Shown: positions 15,250 through 22,736, counted from the first letter of the stretch. The stretch: DNA of 36,214 bases from Deltaproteobacteria bacterium (GCA_031278635.1 JAITKA010000094.1:1-36214); one strand, 5' to 3'. Numbers and translations: made by a program. Notes: generated from the sequence alone by a model not told the origin.

Positions 15250-16431
15250 TTAGTCGCGGCCGGCCCCCAATACCCTGACGAGGAAGATGAACAGGTTGAT
15301 GAAGTCCAGATACAGCATCAGGGCGCCGTGGATGACCATCGTGCCCTCGTGTTCTTGGTTGGCGAAGCCGCCAGCGTGCATGACCCTGAGCTTTTGGTGG
15401 TCATAGGCGGTCAGGGCCGCGAAGAGAAGGACCCCGATCCAGGAGATGACGTAATGGAACATCGGGCTTCTGGCAATCATGTTGATGACCATGGCCACTA
15501 TTAGCCCGATCAAGGCCATGAAAAGGAAGCCGCCCCATGCCTGGAGGGAACGCTTGGTCAGCAAACCGTAAGCGGCCATGCCCCCGTAGACCAAGGCCGT
15601 CGAGAAAAAGGCCTTGAAAATGATATTTTGGGGGTAAACCACGAGCAGGATCGAGATCGTCACCCCGACCGAGGCCGCGTAAGCCAGAAACAAACCCCTT
15701 AGCGTGTTGACCGAGACCTTGTTCGACAAAAAGTTGATGAGCAGGACCAAGCCGATCTGCATGGCGACGACCATGATAATCAACGCGGTGCTATGCATCA
15801 GCATGTACATAAAGGAGCTGTTAAAAATCATGTAGGCGGAGACGGCGGTAACGATCAAGCCGCCAAACATCCACAGATAGACGTTCTGGAAAAACGTGAC
15901 CTCGGACGTCTGCTCGACGCTCACCCCCTGGGGCACGGCCATGGCCGCGCCGCCCTGCCACTGGTTGCCGGAAAACTGGTTCTGCCCGTAGGGCGGCTGC
16001 TGGCCCTGTTGGCCGTAGTAGGGCGGTTGTTGCTGGCCGTACGGGGGCTGCTGGCCGTAGTAAGGCTGCTGGCCCTGTTGGCCGTAGTAGGGTGGCTGCT
16101 GCTGGCCGTACGGGGGCTGCTGACCGTATGGCGGCTGCTGGGGCGGCTGCTGCCCGTAGTAGGGTGGCTGCTGCTGACCGTACGGGGGCTGCTGGCCGTA
16201 GGGCGGCTGCTGCCCGTAGTAAGGCTGCTGGGGCGGCTGCTGGCCGTAGGGCGGCTGCGGCGGCTGGCCCTGCTGCCCGTAGTAGGGCTGCTGGGGCGGC
16301 TGCTGGCCGTAGGGCTGCTGCGGCTGCTGCGGGCCCTTCTGCAAGTTTTGGGGCTGCTGGGGCTGCCCTGGTCGCTGGGGATTCGGGCCTTTGCCGGGTC
16401 CCCCCTGTGGCGGTCCATTATAGTTAGCCAT
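15250..16431 (-). CDS. Bax inhibitor-1 (YccA/TMBIM) membrane protein with PYGQQ-repeat N-terminus
   Basis: Residues 175-390 form a Bax inhibitor-1 domain with seven hydrophobic helices and the family ending GALMLYLDFINLFIFLVRVLG. The two acidic residues that act as the pH-sensing pair in the family are kept (Asp344 in TAYDHQ, Asp376 in LYLDFI). Members are membrane proteins linked to calcium leak (BsYetJ) or FtsH regulation (YccA). Residues 1-160 are a low-complexity tail of about a dozen PPYGQQ / PPYYGQQ repeats, very rich in Pro, Gln, Tyr and Gly, predicted disordered and cytoplasmic. The layout recalls animal GRINA/TMBIM3, also proline-rich at its N-terminus. ATG 16431 has GGAGGAGAC 6 nt upstream. 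The 5' leader is about 115 nt from a proposed promoter. Confidence 0.9.
   Translation of the reverse strand: MANYNGPPQGGPGKGPNPQRPGQPQQPQNLQKGPQQPQQPYGQQPPQQPYYGQQGQPPQPPYGQQPPQQPYYGQQPPYGQQPPYGQQQPPYYGQQPPQQPPYGQQPPYGQQQPPYYGQQGQQPYYGQQPPYGQQQPPYYGQQGQQPPYGQNQFSGNQWQGGAAMAVPQGVSVEQTSEVTFFQNVYLWMFGGLIVTAVSAYMIFNSSFMYMLMHSTALIIMVVAMQIGLVLLINFLSNKVSVNTLRGLFLAYAASVGVTISILLVVYPQNIIFKAFFSTALVYGGMAAYGLLTKRSLQAWGGFLFMALIGLIVAMVINMIARSPMFHYVISWIGVLLFAALTAYDHQKLRVMHAGGFANQEHEGTMVIHGALMLYLDFINLFIFLVRVLGAGRD
15975..16325 (-). repeat. Coding minisatellite (PPYGQQ repeats)
   Basis: Tandem units of roughly 18 to 27 bases encode PPYGQQ, PPYYGQQ and QQPP variants. Copies are close to identical at the DNA level, for example CGTAGTAGGGTGGCTGCTGC twice, so unit number may vary between strains by slippage or recombination. 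Because all units are multiples of three, changes would stay in frame. Confidence 0.8.
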
Positions 16432-16554
16432 GATGTCTCCTCCGTAGGATATGAAGGCCTACCGATCGCGAAGATGTCCCGGCCAAAAAAGCGGGGTGGG
16501 TGGCTTGGCCTGAGGCGAAAGGGTTGTCCGAATTGGCAATCTTTGCCACTAATA

Positions 16555-16583
16555 ATGATAAGACCAAATCGGGGAAAAATCAA
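16555..16583 (-). promoter_or_regulatory. Sigma-70-type promoter for the Bax inhibitor-1 gene
   Basis: Read on the minus strand: -35 TTGATT (16583-16578), 17-base spacer, -10 TATCAT (16560-16555). It would start transcription near 16548 and give a leader of about 115 nt before the ATG. Confidence 0.45.
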
Positions 16584-16752
16584 GACCTTTGGCTGGACAA
16601 GGGGATGAGATAAAAAAAGTCGCAACTTATGGCGGAGATCTGAAAAAATTTCGGAAACTTCGGGCAATCATGATAACCATGCCTTGTTTTGGTAGTAATA
16701 TTACATAGAAGGAGAAAATTTCATCGACTAAAAAAATCTAAACCCAAATATC

Positions 16753-16781
16753 TTGACAACGGGCGAAGCTCAGTGTAACAT
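16753..16781 (+). promoter_or_regulatory. Sigma-70-type promoter for the candidate small RNA
   Basis: A perfect -35 TTGACA (16753-16758), a 17-base spacer, and -10 TAACAT (16776-16781), 4 of 6 to consensus. The predicted start is about 16788, and no protein gene follows before the terminator at 16822-16858. Confidence 0.5.
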
Positions 16782-16787
16782 AAGTCA

Positions 16788-16858
16788 AGAACAAAATATT
16801 GCACCTCTTTCAAGCGCAACCACTTGGCTAGTCCCTCCGGATTAGCCAAGTTTTTTTT
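16788..16858 (+). ncRNA. Candidate ~71-nt small RNA with anti-SD-like motifs
   Basis: A promoter with perfect -35 sits upstream and a textbook intrinsic terminator ends it: stem ACTTGGCTA / TAGCCAAGT (16822-16830 with 16843-16851), 12-base loop, then eight Ts. The transcript has no ATG and no ribosome site, so it is unlikely to be coding. Two pyrimidine-rich stretches could pair with Shine-Dalgarno sequences: UCCCUCC in the terminator loop, and CACCUCUUUC near 16802-16811, close to the conserved 3' end of 16S rRNA (CACCUCCUUUC). That pattern fits a trans-acting translation repressor, which is inference. No known RNA family was recognised. Confidence 0.45.
16822..16858 (+). terminator. Intrinsic terminator of the candidate small RNA
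   Basis: A 9-bp perfect stem (ACTTGGCTA with TAGCCAAGT), loop GTCCCTCCGGAT, directly followed by eight Ts. Confidence 0.8.
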
Positions 16859-17247
16859 GGTTCGGTTGTGATGATACATGGGACGGTGGGCCTAAAAATC
16901 CATAAATGGTTAAATTGTGGCTAGCCGTGAGGGAAGATTAGCCAGCTTGAAGAAACGTATTCGAGTGCGCTAAAGGCTTAACTTGCTGGCCAATCGAGCC
17001 AAAAAGGCCGCCCTGTCGGCCCGGGGCCCGTTTGGGTCGCGGCGACAAAGGGTTTTTTCCCGGGCCGACATTAGTCGGCCTCGCGTTGGGCAAGGTATTT
17101 GGGGCAAACATGGATGGGGGAACGGCGAGGCCTTGCAAACTTTACGTTTTATGGGTAACTTTGCTATTGCGTAAAAGCACAGGTAACGTTATATTATAAC
17201 AAAGCTATGAAGTATGGTTTGCGTGAAGGTTTTTTCGCCGGCCCAGA

Positions 17248-17302
17248 CCAAGCTTGCCCAATGGCTCCCTTAAGGGATGCCTTAGGGGCTCCATTGGCTT
17301 GG
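17248..17302 (+). repeat. Imperfect inverted repeat upstream of the DUF2269-like gene
   Basis: CCAAG (17248-17252) pairs with CTTGG (17298-17302), and CCAATGG (17258-17264) pairs with CCATTGG (17291-17297), with a short bulge. The inner part GCTCCCTTAAGG can partly pair with CCTTAGGGGCT. It ends 40 nt before the ATG and could be a leader hairpin or a protein-binding site. Confidence 0.5.
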
Positions 17303-17342
17303 ACGATGGGGCCAGTCTTTGCTGGGATTTTACGAGGAAATT

Positions 17343-17876
17343 ATGGCTAAAGTTGGATTGAGGGGTCTTAGGATTCTAAAAACATTTCACCTGATCACTG
17401 CGTGTCTGTGGCTGGGCGGTGCCGTCGGCCTTACCCTGATGCTCTTTGGGATGCCTTTGCCGGAAACGGATGGTCAGCTTTACGGCTACAACTTGTCGTG
17501 TAAATTCATAGACGATTTTGTCATTATCCCTGGGGCGATAGGATGCCTACTTACGGGTCTCTTAATTAGCTTATTGACTCAGTGGGGCTTTTTTAAACAT
17601 CGCTGGATCATCATCAAGTGGGTATTGACGGTCTTTTGCATCTTGTTTGGGACTTTTTTCCTCTCGCCGACCGTTAACGGCCAACCGCGTATCTCGGCCG
17701 AGGAAGGCCTCATGGCTTTGGCCAACGTGGACTACGTCGCCAACTACCACTCCAACCTCAAGGGCGGGATTTTCCAGCTGGTCTCGATTGTTTTCATGAT
17801 CTGGCTCTCCGTTTTCAAGCCCCTCAAGGGGCGGGGGAAGCCCTTGATCCCCAAGACCGCCGAGTTGCCCGATTGA
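17343..17876 (+). CDS. DUF2269-like integral membrane protein
   Basis: A 177-residue inner membrane protein with four hydrophobic helices, about 12-34 (TFHLITACLWLGGAVGLTLML), 62-85, 92-114 and 150-168. The start LRILKTFHLITACLWLGG resembles DUF2269 and related predicted membrane proteins, whose function is unknown. Histidine in the first helix is typical of haem or metal-binding membrane bundles, but that is speculative. ATG at 17343 is chosen because GAGG sits 5 nt upstream; a TTG 24 nt earlier would add eight residues. It is convergent with the methyltransferase gene, and both stop codons lie in one palindrome. Confidence 0.7.
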   Translation: MAKVGLRGLRILKTFHLITACLWLGGAVGLTLMLFGMPLPETDGQLYGYNLSCKFIDDFVIIPGAIGCLLTGLLISLLTQWGFFKHRWIIIKWVLTVFCILFGTFFLSPTVNGQPRISAEEGLMALANVDYVANYHSNLKGGIFQLVSIVFMIWLSVFKPLKGRGKPLIPKTAELPD

Positions 17877-17891
17877 GGCGGGGCCGCCTCA
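17874..17891. terminator. Palindrome spanning two convergent stop codons
   Basis: TGAGGCGG-GG-CCGCCTCA is a perfect 8-bp inverted repeat with a 2-base centre. Its left end is the TGA of the DUF2269-like gene and its right end is the TGA of the methyltransferase on the other strand. There is no T run, so it may act as a weak two-way barrier rather than a true intrinsic terminator. Confidence 0.4.
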
Positions 17892-19598
17892 GGGAAGGGG
17901 GCGGGAGCCGGGTTGGGCGGAATGGGCCCTCAGCTCGTCCCGCTCGCCGGGGCTGAGGCCGTAAAGCTCGAACGCCGCCTGGTCGCAGGCCGCGAGGTCC
18001 CTCGCCATGGCGGCCCCGGCCAGCTCGCGGCGAAGGCGCCCGGGCACGTCGGCCCAGAGGGGAAGGCGTATCCGCCGCAGGTATTGCGCCTGGAAGCGAA
18101 GGAAGCCGCCCCGCATGGCGACGGCGTAGGCCGAGACGAACATGCCGGCCACGGCGGAGGAGAGGACGGCCTGCAGGGCCCGCAGGTCCCACGCCCGGGA
18201 GGTGACGTGGTAGATATTATGGTTCGGGTAGAAGCCGCCGGCCTCGAAGACCGCGTGGGCCTTGGCTTTTATGTCCGGCATTAGGATTTTGGGCGATTTA
18301 TACAGGCCCAGGTCGATCCGGTCGATGGTGCGGTACCAACTGGCCGGGTTTTTTTTGGCGCAGTGCCGTTTGGCGAGGGTTTCCCTGCGCTCCCCGAGGT
18401 AGCGCCCCAGCCGGGGGTGGTCCCGGAGATCGACCAGCCGCCCGGTCTCGTCGAAGGGGTTGATGACCCCCAGGCCGCCCCACCTGACCTCCCCGGAGGC
18501 TATGTCCCCGGTGGTGAGGAGCCGCAGTTTACGGCTAGGCTCGACGTCCAGGTCCTCGAAGTCGCCGATGAAGGCCTTGTCCGCCCCGGTGGCCACACCG
18601 ACCCCGACCTGGCAACCGGCCTCCCCCAGCGTGGGAAAGCCTCGCTCCAGGCGCCGGATCAGGGCCGTCGGCCCGGGGGGCTCCAGGAGCCACGGCTCGG
18701 GGCCGTTCCCGACCACGGGGAGTTCCCTCGCGGGGTCGCCCTCGCCCGGCGGCTCCCCGGCGTTCAGGGTTTTGGCCAGGGCCGACAGCTCCGGGGCGCT
18801 TATTTGGGGCCCACGGGCGACCCGGGTCGGGCCCGGCCGGGCCCGGTCGATCACGACGATGGCCGGGTAGGCGGTGACGGTCGAGCGGAAGGCCGGCCGG
18901 TCTTCCATGTCCACGAAAACCCGCAGGTGGAAATTTTTCGCGACGAGGCTCCTGAGCGGGGCCCCGTAACGGTTCTTTACCCAGCGGTTGGGGCAAATGA
19001 AGCCCAGGCTGCCGCCCCTTGACAACAGCCCCAGCGAGCGCTCGATGAAGGGCACGTAAATGTCGGCCCGGTCGTGGATGGTCCCGTAGCGCCGCCGGTA
19101 CTCGGCCATCAGCCCGTTCGGGATAAGCTCATGCCTCACGTATGGCGGGTTCCCCACCGCGAAATCGAATTCCCCTTCCAAGGGGGTCAGCAAAAAATCG
19201 CCCGGCGCGAGCCAGGCGTCGGCCAAGCCCTCGGCGTCCCCCGCCCCCAGCCCCCGGTCCCGCAAAAACCCCACTATCGCGAGGCGCGTGGCCCCGAAGG
19301 TGGGGCCGTGTGACTCGACGGCCCTGATCGCGCCCCGCAAGGGGCCGATGCCGGCCCCATTCGCCCGCCACGAGGCCAGAAGGCGCCCGATGGCGGGCAA
19401 AAGTATGTCGCCCCCGCCGAAGGAGGGCTCCAGCAGGCGCTTTTCGTAAAGGGGCCTGTCGGCCGAGTAGCCCACCAGGTCCAGGATGAAATCGGCGACC
19501 TCGCGGCGGGTGAAGATAGCCCCCCTGCCCCCGTCCCCGCGGGGCGGCCCAGGGGCCCCGGCGGCATCGGGCGGGCTCGGCTTTTGTGACCGGGGCAT
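17889..19598 (-). CDS. Eco57I/TaqI-like N6-adenine DNA methyltransferase
   Basis: A 569-residue gamma-type DNA methyltransferase. Motif X-like GAIFTRREVADFILDLVGY is at 26-44, the S-adenosylmethionine motif LLEPSFGGGDIL at 55-66, and the catalytic NPPY at 150-153, which marks adenine-N6 methylation. The rest (about 250-569) looks like a TaqI-type target recognition domain. Type IIG enzymes usually carry a nuclease PD-ExK domain N-terminal to the methylase and exceed 900 residues; that domain is absent, and no restriction gene is visible nearby. It could be a solitary methyltransferase or half of a type II pair. It starts 15 nt after the ABC permease stop with GGGGGAT upstream, so it is probably on the same mRNA. 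Target sequence unknown. Confidence 0.85.
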   Translation of the reverse strand: MPRSQKPSPPDAAGAPGPPRGDGGRGAIFTRREVADFILDLVGYSADRPLYEKRLLEPSFGGGDILLPAIGRLLASWRANGAGIGPLRGAIRAVESHGPTFGATRLAIVGFLRDRGLGAGDAEGLADAWLAPGDFLLTPLEGEFDFAVGNPPYVRHELIPNGLMAEYRRRYGTIHDRADIYVPFIERSLGLLSRGGSLGFICPNRWVKNRYGAPLRSLVAKNFHLRVFVDMEDRPAFRSTVTAYPAIVVIDRARPGPTRVARGPQISAPELSALAKTLNAGEPPGEGDPARELPVVGNGPEPWLLEPPGPTALIRRLERGFPTLGEAGCQVGVGVATGADKAFIGDFEDLDVEPSRKLRLLTTGDIASGEVRWGGLGVINPFDETGRLVDLRDHPRLGRYLGERRETLAKRHCAKKNPASWYRTIDRIDLGLYKSPKILMPDIKAKAHAVFEAGGFYPNHNIYHVTSRAWDLRALQAVLSSAVAGMFVSAYAVAMRGGFLRFQAQYLRRIRLPLWADVPGRLRRELAGAAMARDLAACDQAAFELYGLSPGERDELRAHSAQPGSRPLP

Positions 19599-19613
19599 GG
19601 GCTTATCCCCCGG

Positions 19614-20462
19614 CTAGGAAGAAAGGCTGGTGTTGTGGGGGTTCAGGGCCTCCCTTAGGCCCTCCCCCAGGAGGTTGTAGCTTAGGACGGTCACGAGGAT
19701 GGCGAGGCCCGGGTAGAGCGAGAGCCAGTAGGCCCTTTCGAGGTAGTTTTTGCCCTCCGAGAGGATGGAGCCCCAGGTGGGGGTCGGGGGCTGGACGCCC
19801 AGGCCCAGGAAGGAGAGGGAGCTTTCCGTGAGGATGGCCCCGGCTATGCCCAGGGTGGCCGTGACCAAAACGGGGCCCATGGCGTTGGGGAGCAGGTGCC
19901 TCCAGATGATCCGGAGGTCCGAGGCGCCCAGGGCCTTGGCGGCCAGGGCGAAATCCCGGCCCTTGAGGGTCATGAGCTCGGCCCTGACGAAGCGGGCCAC
20001 CCCCATCCAGCCGGTAAGGCCGATGACTATCATGACGTTCCAGATCGAGGGCTCGAGGATGGCTATCACGGCCAGGATCAAGAACATCGAGGGGAAACAG
20101 AGCATCAAGTCGCAAAAGCGCATGATCAGGGAATCGATTATGCCGCCGTGGTAGCCGGCGAAGGCCCCGAGGATCAGGCCGATGAGGGTCGCGAGGCCCA
20201 CGGCCACGAAACCGACCTTGAGGCTGATCCGGGAGCCCCAGATCATCCGGCTCAAAACGTCCCGGCCGAGGGAATCGGTCCCCAGCGGGTGGCCGGGCGT
20301 GAGCGGCGGTTTGAAGCGGGCCGTTACGTTTATCCTGTCGGGGTCGTGCGGCGAGATGACCGGGGCCAGCCAGGAGACGGCAAACATGGACAGAACGATG
20401 AGGCCGCCGAAAAGGGCCAGCCTGTTCCTGACGATCGCTTTAAAGCCTGGTCGTTTGAGCAT
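19614..20462 (-). CDS. Peptide/nickel-type ABC permease, DppC/OppC family
   Basis: A 282-residue inner membrane permease. The N-terminal OppC_N segment has one helix (17-37) and the LGTDSLGRDVLSRMIWGSR motif near 60-78. Five further helices follow, with the ATPase-contact EAA loop in ALAAKALGASDLRIIWRHLLP. It ends with the typical GEGLREALNP. With the DppB homologue upstream it would form the channel of a peptide, opine or nickel importer. No binding protein and no DppD/F ATPase genes are in the window, so they must lie elsewhere or the system is incomplete. ATG start at 20462. Confidence 0.92.
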   Translation of the reverse strand: MLKRPGFKAIVRNRLALFGGLIVLSMFAVSWLAPVISPHDPDRINVTARFKPPLTPGHPLGTDSLGRDVLSRMIWGSRISLKVGFVAVGLATLIGLILGAFAGYHGGIIDSLIMRFCDLMLCFPSMFLILAVIAILEPSIWNVMIVIGLTGWMGVARFVRAELMTLKGRDFALAAKALGASDLRIIWRHLLPNAMGPVLVTATLGIAGAILTESSLSFLGLGVQPPTPTWGSILSEGKNYLERAYWLSLYPGLAILVTVLSYNLLGEGLREALNPHNTSLSS

Positions 20463-20491
20463 AACGGGGCGTACCTGCCGATGGTTTTGGC

Positions 20492-20528
20492 CCCCCCAAA
20501 GGGCCCCTTTGGGGGGCCCTTTGGGGGG
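20492..20528 (-). repeat. G/C hairpin with a doubled arm between two permease genes
   Basis: On the plus strand CCCCCCAAAGGG is followed by two copies of CCCTTTGGGGGG, so the single left arm can pair with either right arm. It fills most of the 75-base gap between the dppB- and dppC-like genes. There is no T run, so it may be an mRNA-stabilising or attenuating hairpin. Confidence 0.55.
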
Positions 20529-20537
20529 CGTTTTGTC

Positions 20538-21533
20538 CTAGATTTTCGAGCCCTTGAAGGCTTGGTCCCGGACCCTGGGGTCGGCCAGGGCGTAGCCGAG
20601 GTCGGCCAACAGGTTACCCACGAGGGTCAGGACGGCGCCGATGACGAGCCCGCCCATGACCAGCGGGTAGTCGCGGCCCATGACCCCGACGTAGAACAGC
20701 TGGCCCAGGCCGGGTATGGCGTAGATGGACTCCATGATGACCGAGCCGCCCACCAGGCCCGGCACCGAAAGGCCCAGGATGGTGATGACCGGGATCAGGG
20801 CGTTGCGCAGGGCGTGTTTCCAGATGACCACCCTCTCGGGGAGGCCCTTGGCCCTGGCCGTGGTCAAAAAATCCTGCCTTATGATTTCCAGCATGTTGCT
20901 TCGAAGGTACCTGGAAAGGCCGGCCAGGCCGCCCAGGGAGGAGATCACGACCGGCATGATCAGGTGCCGGGAGTAATCCCACAGCTTCCCGGCCGCGTCC
21001 ATCTGGTCGTGGTTTAGGGAGGTCAGCCCGGAGGTGGGCAGCCAGTGGAGCTTGACCCCGAACAGCCACATGCCCAGCAAGGCCAGCCAAAACGAGGGGG
21101 CGGCGAAAAAGATGAAAACGAAGACCGTGCTCGATTTGTCGAAAAGGCCCCCGGCCCGGACCGCCGCCCACAGGCCCAGGGGCAGGCTGATGGCTATTAT
21201 CAGCCCCATGGAGAGTATGTTCAGGGAGAGGGTCACCGGGAGCCTCTCGGCTATCTTGTCCCGCACGGGCCTGCGATCCGGGGACATGGAGCGCCCCAGG
21301 TCCAGGGTGGCCAGGTTTTTCAGCCAGTTCCAGTACTGGACGGGCAGGGGCTTGTCGAGGCCGTAGATCTCCCTGAGGCGGTGTTTGGCGGCGACGTTGG
21401 CCTGGGGGTTTAGGTCGGTGACCATGTCGGTGGGCTCGCCCGGGGCCAAGTGCATGACCACGAAACTAACCAAAGTGATCCCAATTAGGGTCGGGATCAT
21501 CATAATTAAACGCATTATGGTATACTTAAGCAT
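20538..21533 (-). CDS. Peptide/nickel-type ABC permease, DppB/OppB family
   Basis: A 331-residue inner membrane permease. It starts with the family pattern MLKYTIMRLIMMIPTLIGITLVSFVVMHLAPGEP, has six hydrophobic helices, and the EAA loop in DFLTTARAKGLPERVVIWKHALRNALIPV. It ends YALADPRVR, the normal DppB ending. It is the first gene of a minus-strand set (this gene, the DppC homologue, the methyltransferase). The family imports peptides, opines or nickel; the substrate cannot be told from the permease alone. The ATG has no clear ribosome site, and the promoter region is shared with the divergent small heat-shock genes. Confidence 0.92.
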   Translation of the reverse strand: MLKYTIMRLIMMIPTLIGITLVSFVVMHLAPGEPTDMVTDLNPQANVAAKHRLREIYGLDKPLPVQYWNWLKNLATLDLGRSMSPDRRPVRDKIAERLPVTLSLNILSMGLIIAISLPLGLWAAVRAGGLFDKSSTVFVFIFFAAPSFWLALLGMWLFGVKLHWLPTSGLTSLNHDQMDAAGKLWDYSRHLIMPVVISSLGGLAGLSRYLRSNMLEIIRQDFLTTARAKGLPERVVIWKHALRNALIPVITILGLSVPGLVGGSVIMESIYAIPGLGQLFYVGVMGRDYPLVMGGLVIGAVLTLVGNLLADLGYALADPRVRDQAFKGSKI

Positions 21534-21580
21534 TTTTCGTTAGCCGCAAAAAATAATTTAGCGGCGGTCGGTCCTACCGC

Positions 21581-21611
21581 TTGACAGCCAAGAATAGATG
21601 TTTACTTTATT
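21581..21611 (+). promoter_or_regulatory. Weak promoter candidate for the small heat-shock genes
   Basis: A perfect TTGACA at 21581-21586 is followed by a T/A-rich stretch (TACTTTATT, 21603-21611), but no good -10 is found at 16-18 nt. No CIRCE repeat (the HrcA site) was seen. Regulation by heat is expected from the family only. Confidence 0.2.
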
Positions 21612-21701
21612 GTACATGCAGGGGCCAACGACTCACCGGGAACGCGGCGCGAGTCCAAAGCCATGGCCCACAGAAAAACGGAATTTCAAGGAGGAACGTT
21701 T

Positions 21702-22160
21702 ATGTCGATACTAAGGTGGCGCGGGCCGGGTTTTCCCGGTTCCATCCTGGAATTGGAACGCATGAGAAAATATATGGAAAACGTTTACGGCACGCTCGCC
21801 AGCGGCGTCAATCACATTAGGAGAAATTATACAGGAGTTTTCCCGCTGGTCAACCTGACCGAGGACGACGAGAACCTCTATCTCTCGGCCGAGCTCCCCG
21901 GGATTGACCCCCAGTCCCTGGACCTCTCGGTAAAGAACGATACCCTGACGCTCAAGGGCTCCACGAAGGTGGAGGCCGAGCCCAAGGAGGTCAACTACCA
22001 CCGGCGCGAGCGGGACATCGGCACCTTTAGGCGAAGCCTGACCCTGCCGGCCAAGATCCAGACCGATGCCGTGGAAGCGAAGTTCAAGAACGGCATCTTG
22101 AACGTGACCCTGCCCAAGGCCGCCGAGGCCAGGGCCCATCAGATAAACATCACCACTTAA
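21702..22160 (+). CDS. Small heat-shock protein, Hsp20 family (first copy)
   Basis: A 152-residue Hsp20 chaperone that would hold unfolding proteins in large oligomers. The alpha-crystallin domain covers about 44-150, with VNLTEDDENLYLSAELPGID, LKGSTKVEAEPKE and the GILNVTLPKA strand with the family's conserved G-I/V-L pattern. The N-terminal arm (SILRWRGPGFPG) is short and basic. ATG 21702 has AAGGAGG 7 nt upstream and is preferred over the ATG at 21663, which lacks a site. It is followed after 104 nt by a second Hsp20 gene, a common pairing whose products may form mixed oligomers. Confidence 0.93.
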   Translation: MSILRWRGPGFPGSILELERMRKYMENVYGTLASGVNHIRRNYTGVFPLVNLTEDDENLYLSAELPGIDPQSLDLSVKNDTLTLKGSTKVEAEPKEVNYHRRERDIGTFRRSLTLPAKIQTDAVEAKFKNGILNVTLPKAAEARAHQINITT

Positions 22161-22264
22161 GCGGCGGGGCGGCGCCGGTCGCCGCGCCGGCCATAACCAC
22201 GCAACGCCCATGGCCCCGAGAGCCATGGGACAAACAAAGAAAGGTATTTCAGGAGGGTTTTCGC

Positions 22265-22675
22265 ATGACGGAATCCAGCAGCCAAGAGATCAACGTTCGG
22301 GAAAAACAGCCTTTGGACACGGGCGGAATCGAGAGCACCAGCGGGGAGCCCCGTTTCAGCCCCATGGTCGATATATTCGAGACCGAGGAAGGCCTGACCG
22401 TGGTCGCCGACATGCCGGGCGTACCGGCCGACGGCCTTAGCGTGGACCTAAAAGATAACGTACTAACGATACTGGGTAAGGTTACCGCGGAGGTAAAGGG
22501 AAATAAGTTTCTGGTACAGGAATATGAGATGGGTGACTATTACCGCCAATTTTCACTTTCAGAGTTAATAGATCAGGAAAAGATAACGGCTTCGATCAAA
22601 GACGGCGTGCTAAGCGTGAAGCTTCCCAAGCAAGCTCCCGCTCAGCCTAGGAAGATAACGGTCACCACCGAGTAA
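22265..22675 (+). CDS. Small heat-shock protein, Hsp20 family (second copy)
   Basis: A 136-residue Hsp20 protein. The alpha-crystallin domain is about 32-135: FSPMVDIFETEEGLTVVADM, then PGVPADGLSVDLKDNVLTI, YYRQFSLSELIDQEKI, and the GVLSVKLPK strand. The N-terminal arm is polar and acidic, unlike the basic arm of the first copy, so the two may play different parts. ATG follows AGGAGGG by 7 nt. It ends 24 nt before a strong intrinsic terminator, marking the end of a two-gene operon. Confidence 0.93.
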   Translation: MTESSSQEINVREKQPLDTGGIESTSGEPRFSPMVDIFETEEGLTVVADMPGVPADGLSVDLKDNVLTILGKVTAEVKGNKFLVQEYEMGDYYRQFSLSELIDQEKITASIKDGVLSVKLPKQAPAQPRKITVTTE

Positions 22676-22699
22676 GCGGACATTTTTGTCCTTACGGAC

Positions 22700-22736
22700 G
22701 GGGGAGGGGTCCAGGCGATCCCTCCCCCTTTTTTTT
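22700..22736 (+). terminator. Intrinsic terminator after the Hsp20 pair
   Basis: A perfect 9-bp stem GGGGGAGGG / CCCTCCCCC (22700-22708 with 22720-22728) and an 11-base loop, followed by eight Ts. Confidence 0.9.

Larger units (their letters stand above)
16432..17342. other. 910-base gap with promoters, a candidate small RNA and an inverted repeat
   Basis: No protein gene is supported here. The stretch holds a minus-strand promoter for the Bax inhibitor-1 gene (16555-16583), a candidate small RNA (16788-16858) with its own promoter, and a 55-base imperfect inverted repeat (17248-17302) ahead of the DUF2269-like gene. The open frames at 16938-17174 lack ribosome sites and protein-like composition. 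Confidence 0.6.

Noticed and set aside
15793-16608. 271-codon plus-strand open frame rich in Leu/Arg/Gly
   Set aside because: It is the antisense of the PYGQQ repeats; repeats of this type keep several frames open. The Bax inhibitor-1 domain fixes the coding strand.
16938-17174. Overlapping 60-66 codon ORFs on both strands
   Set aside because: No ribosome sites and composition unlike the real genes.
19896-21017. 373-codon plus-strand open frame
   Set aside because: Antisense to both ABC permease genes; Asp/His/Gly-rich composition is typical of a shadow.
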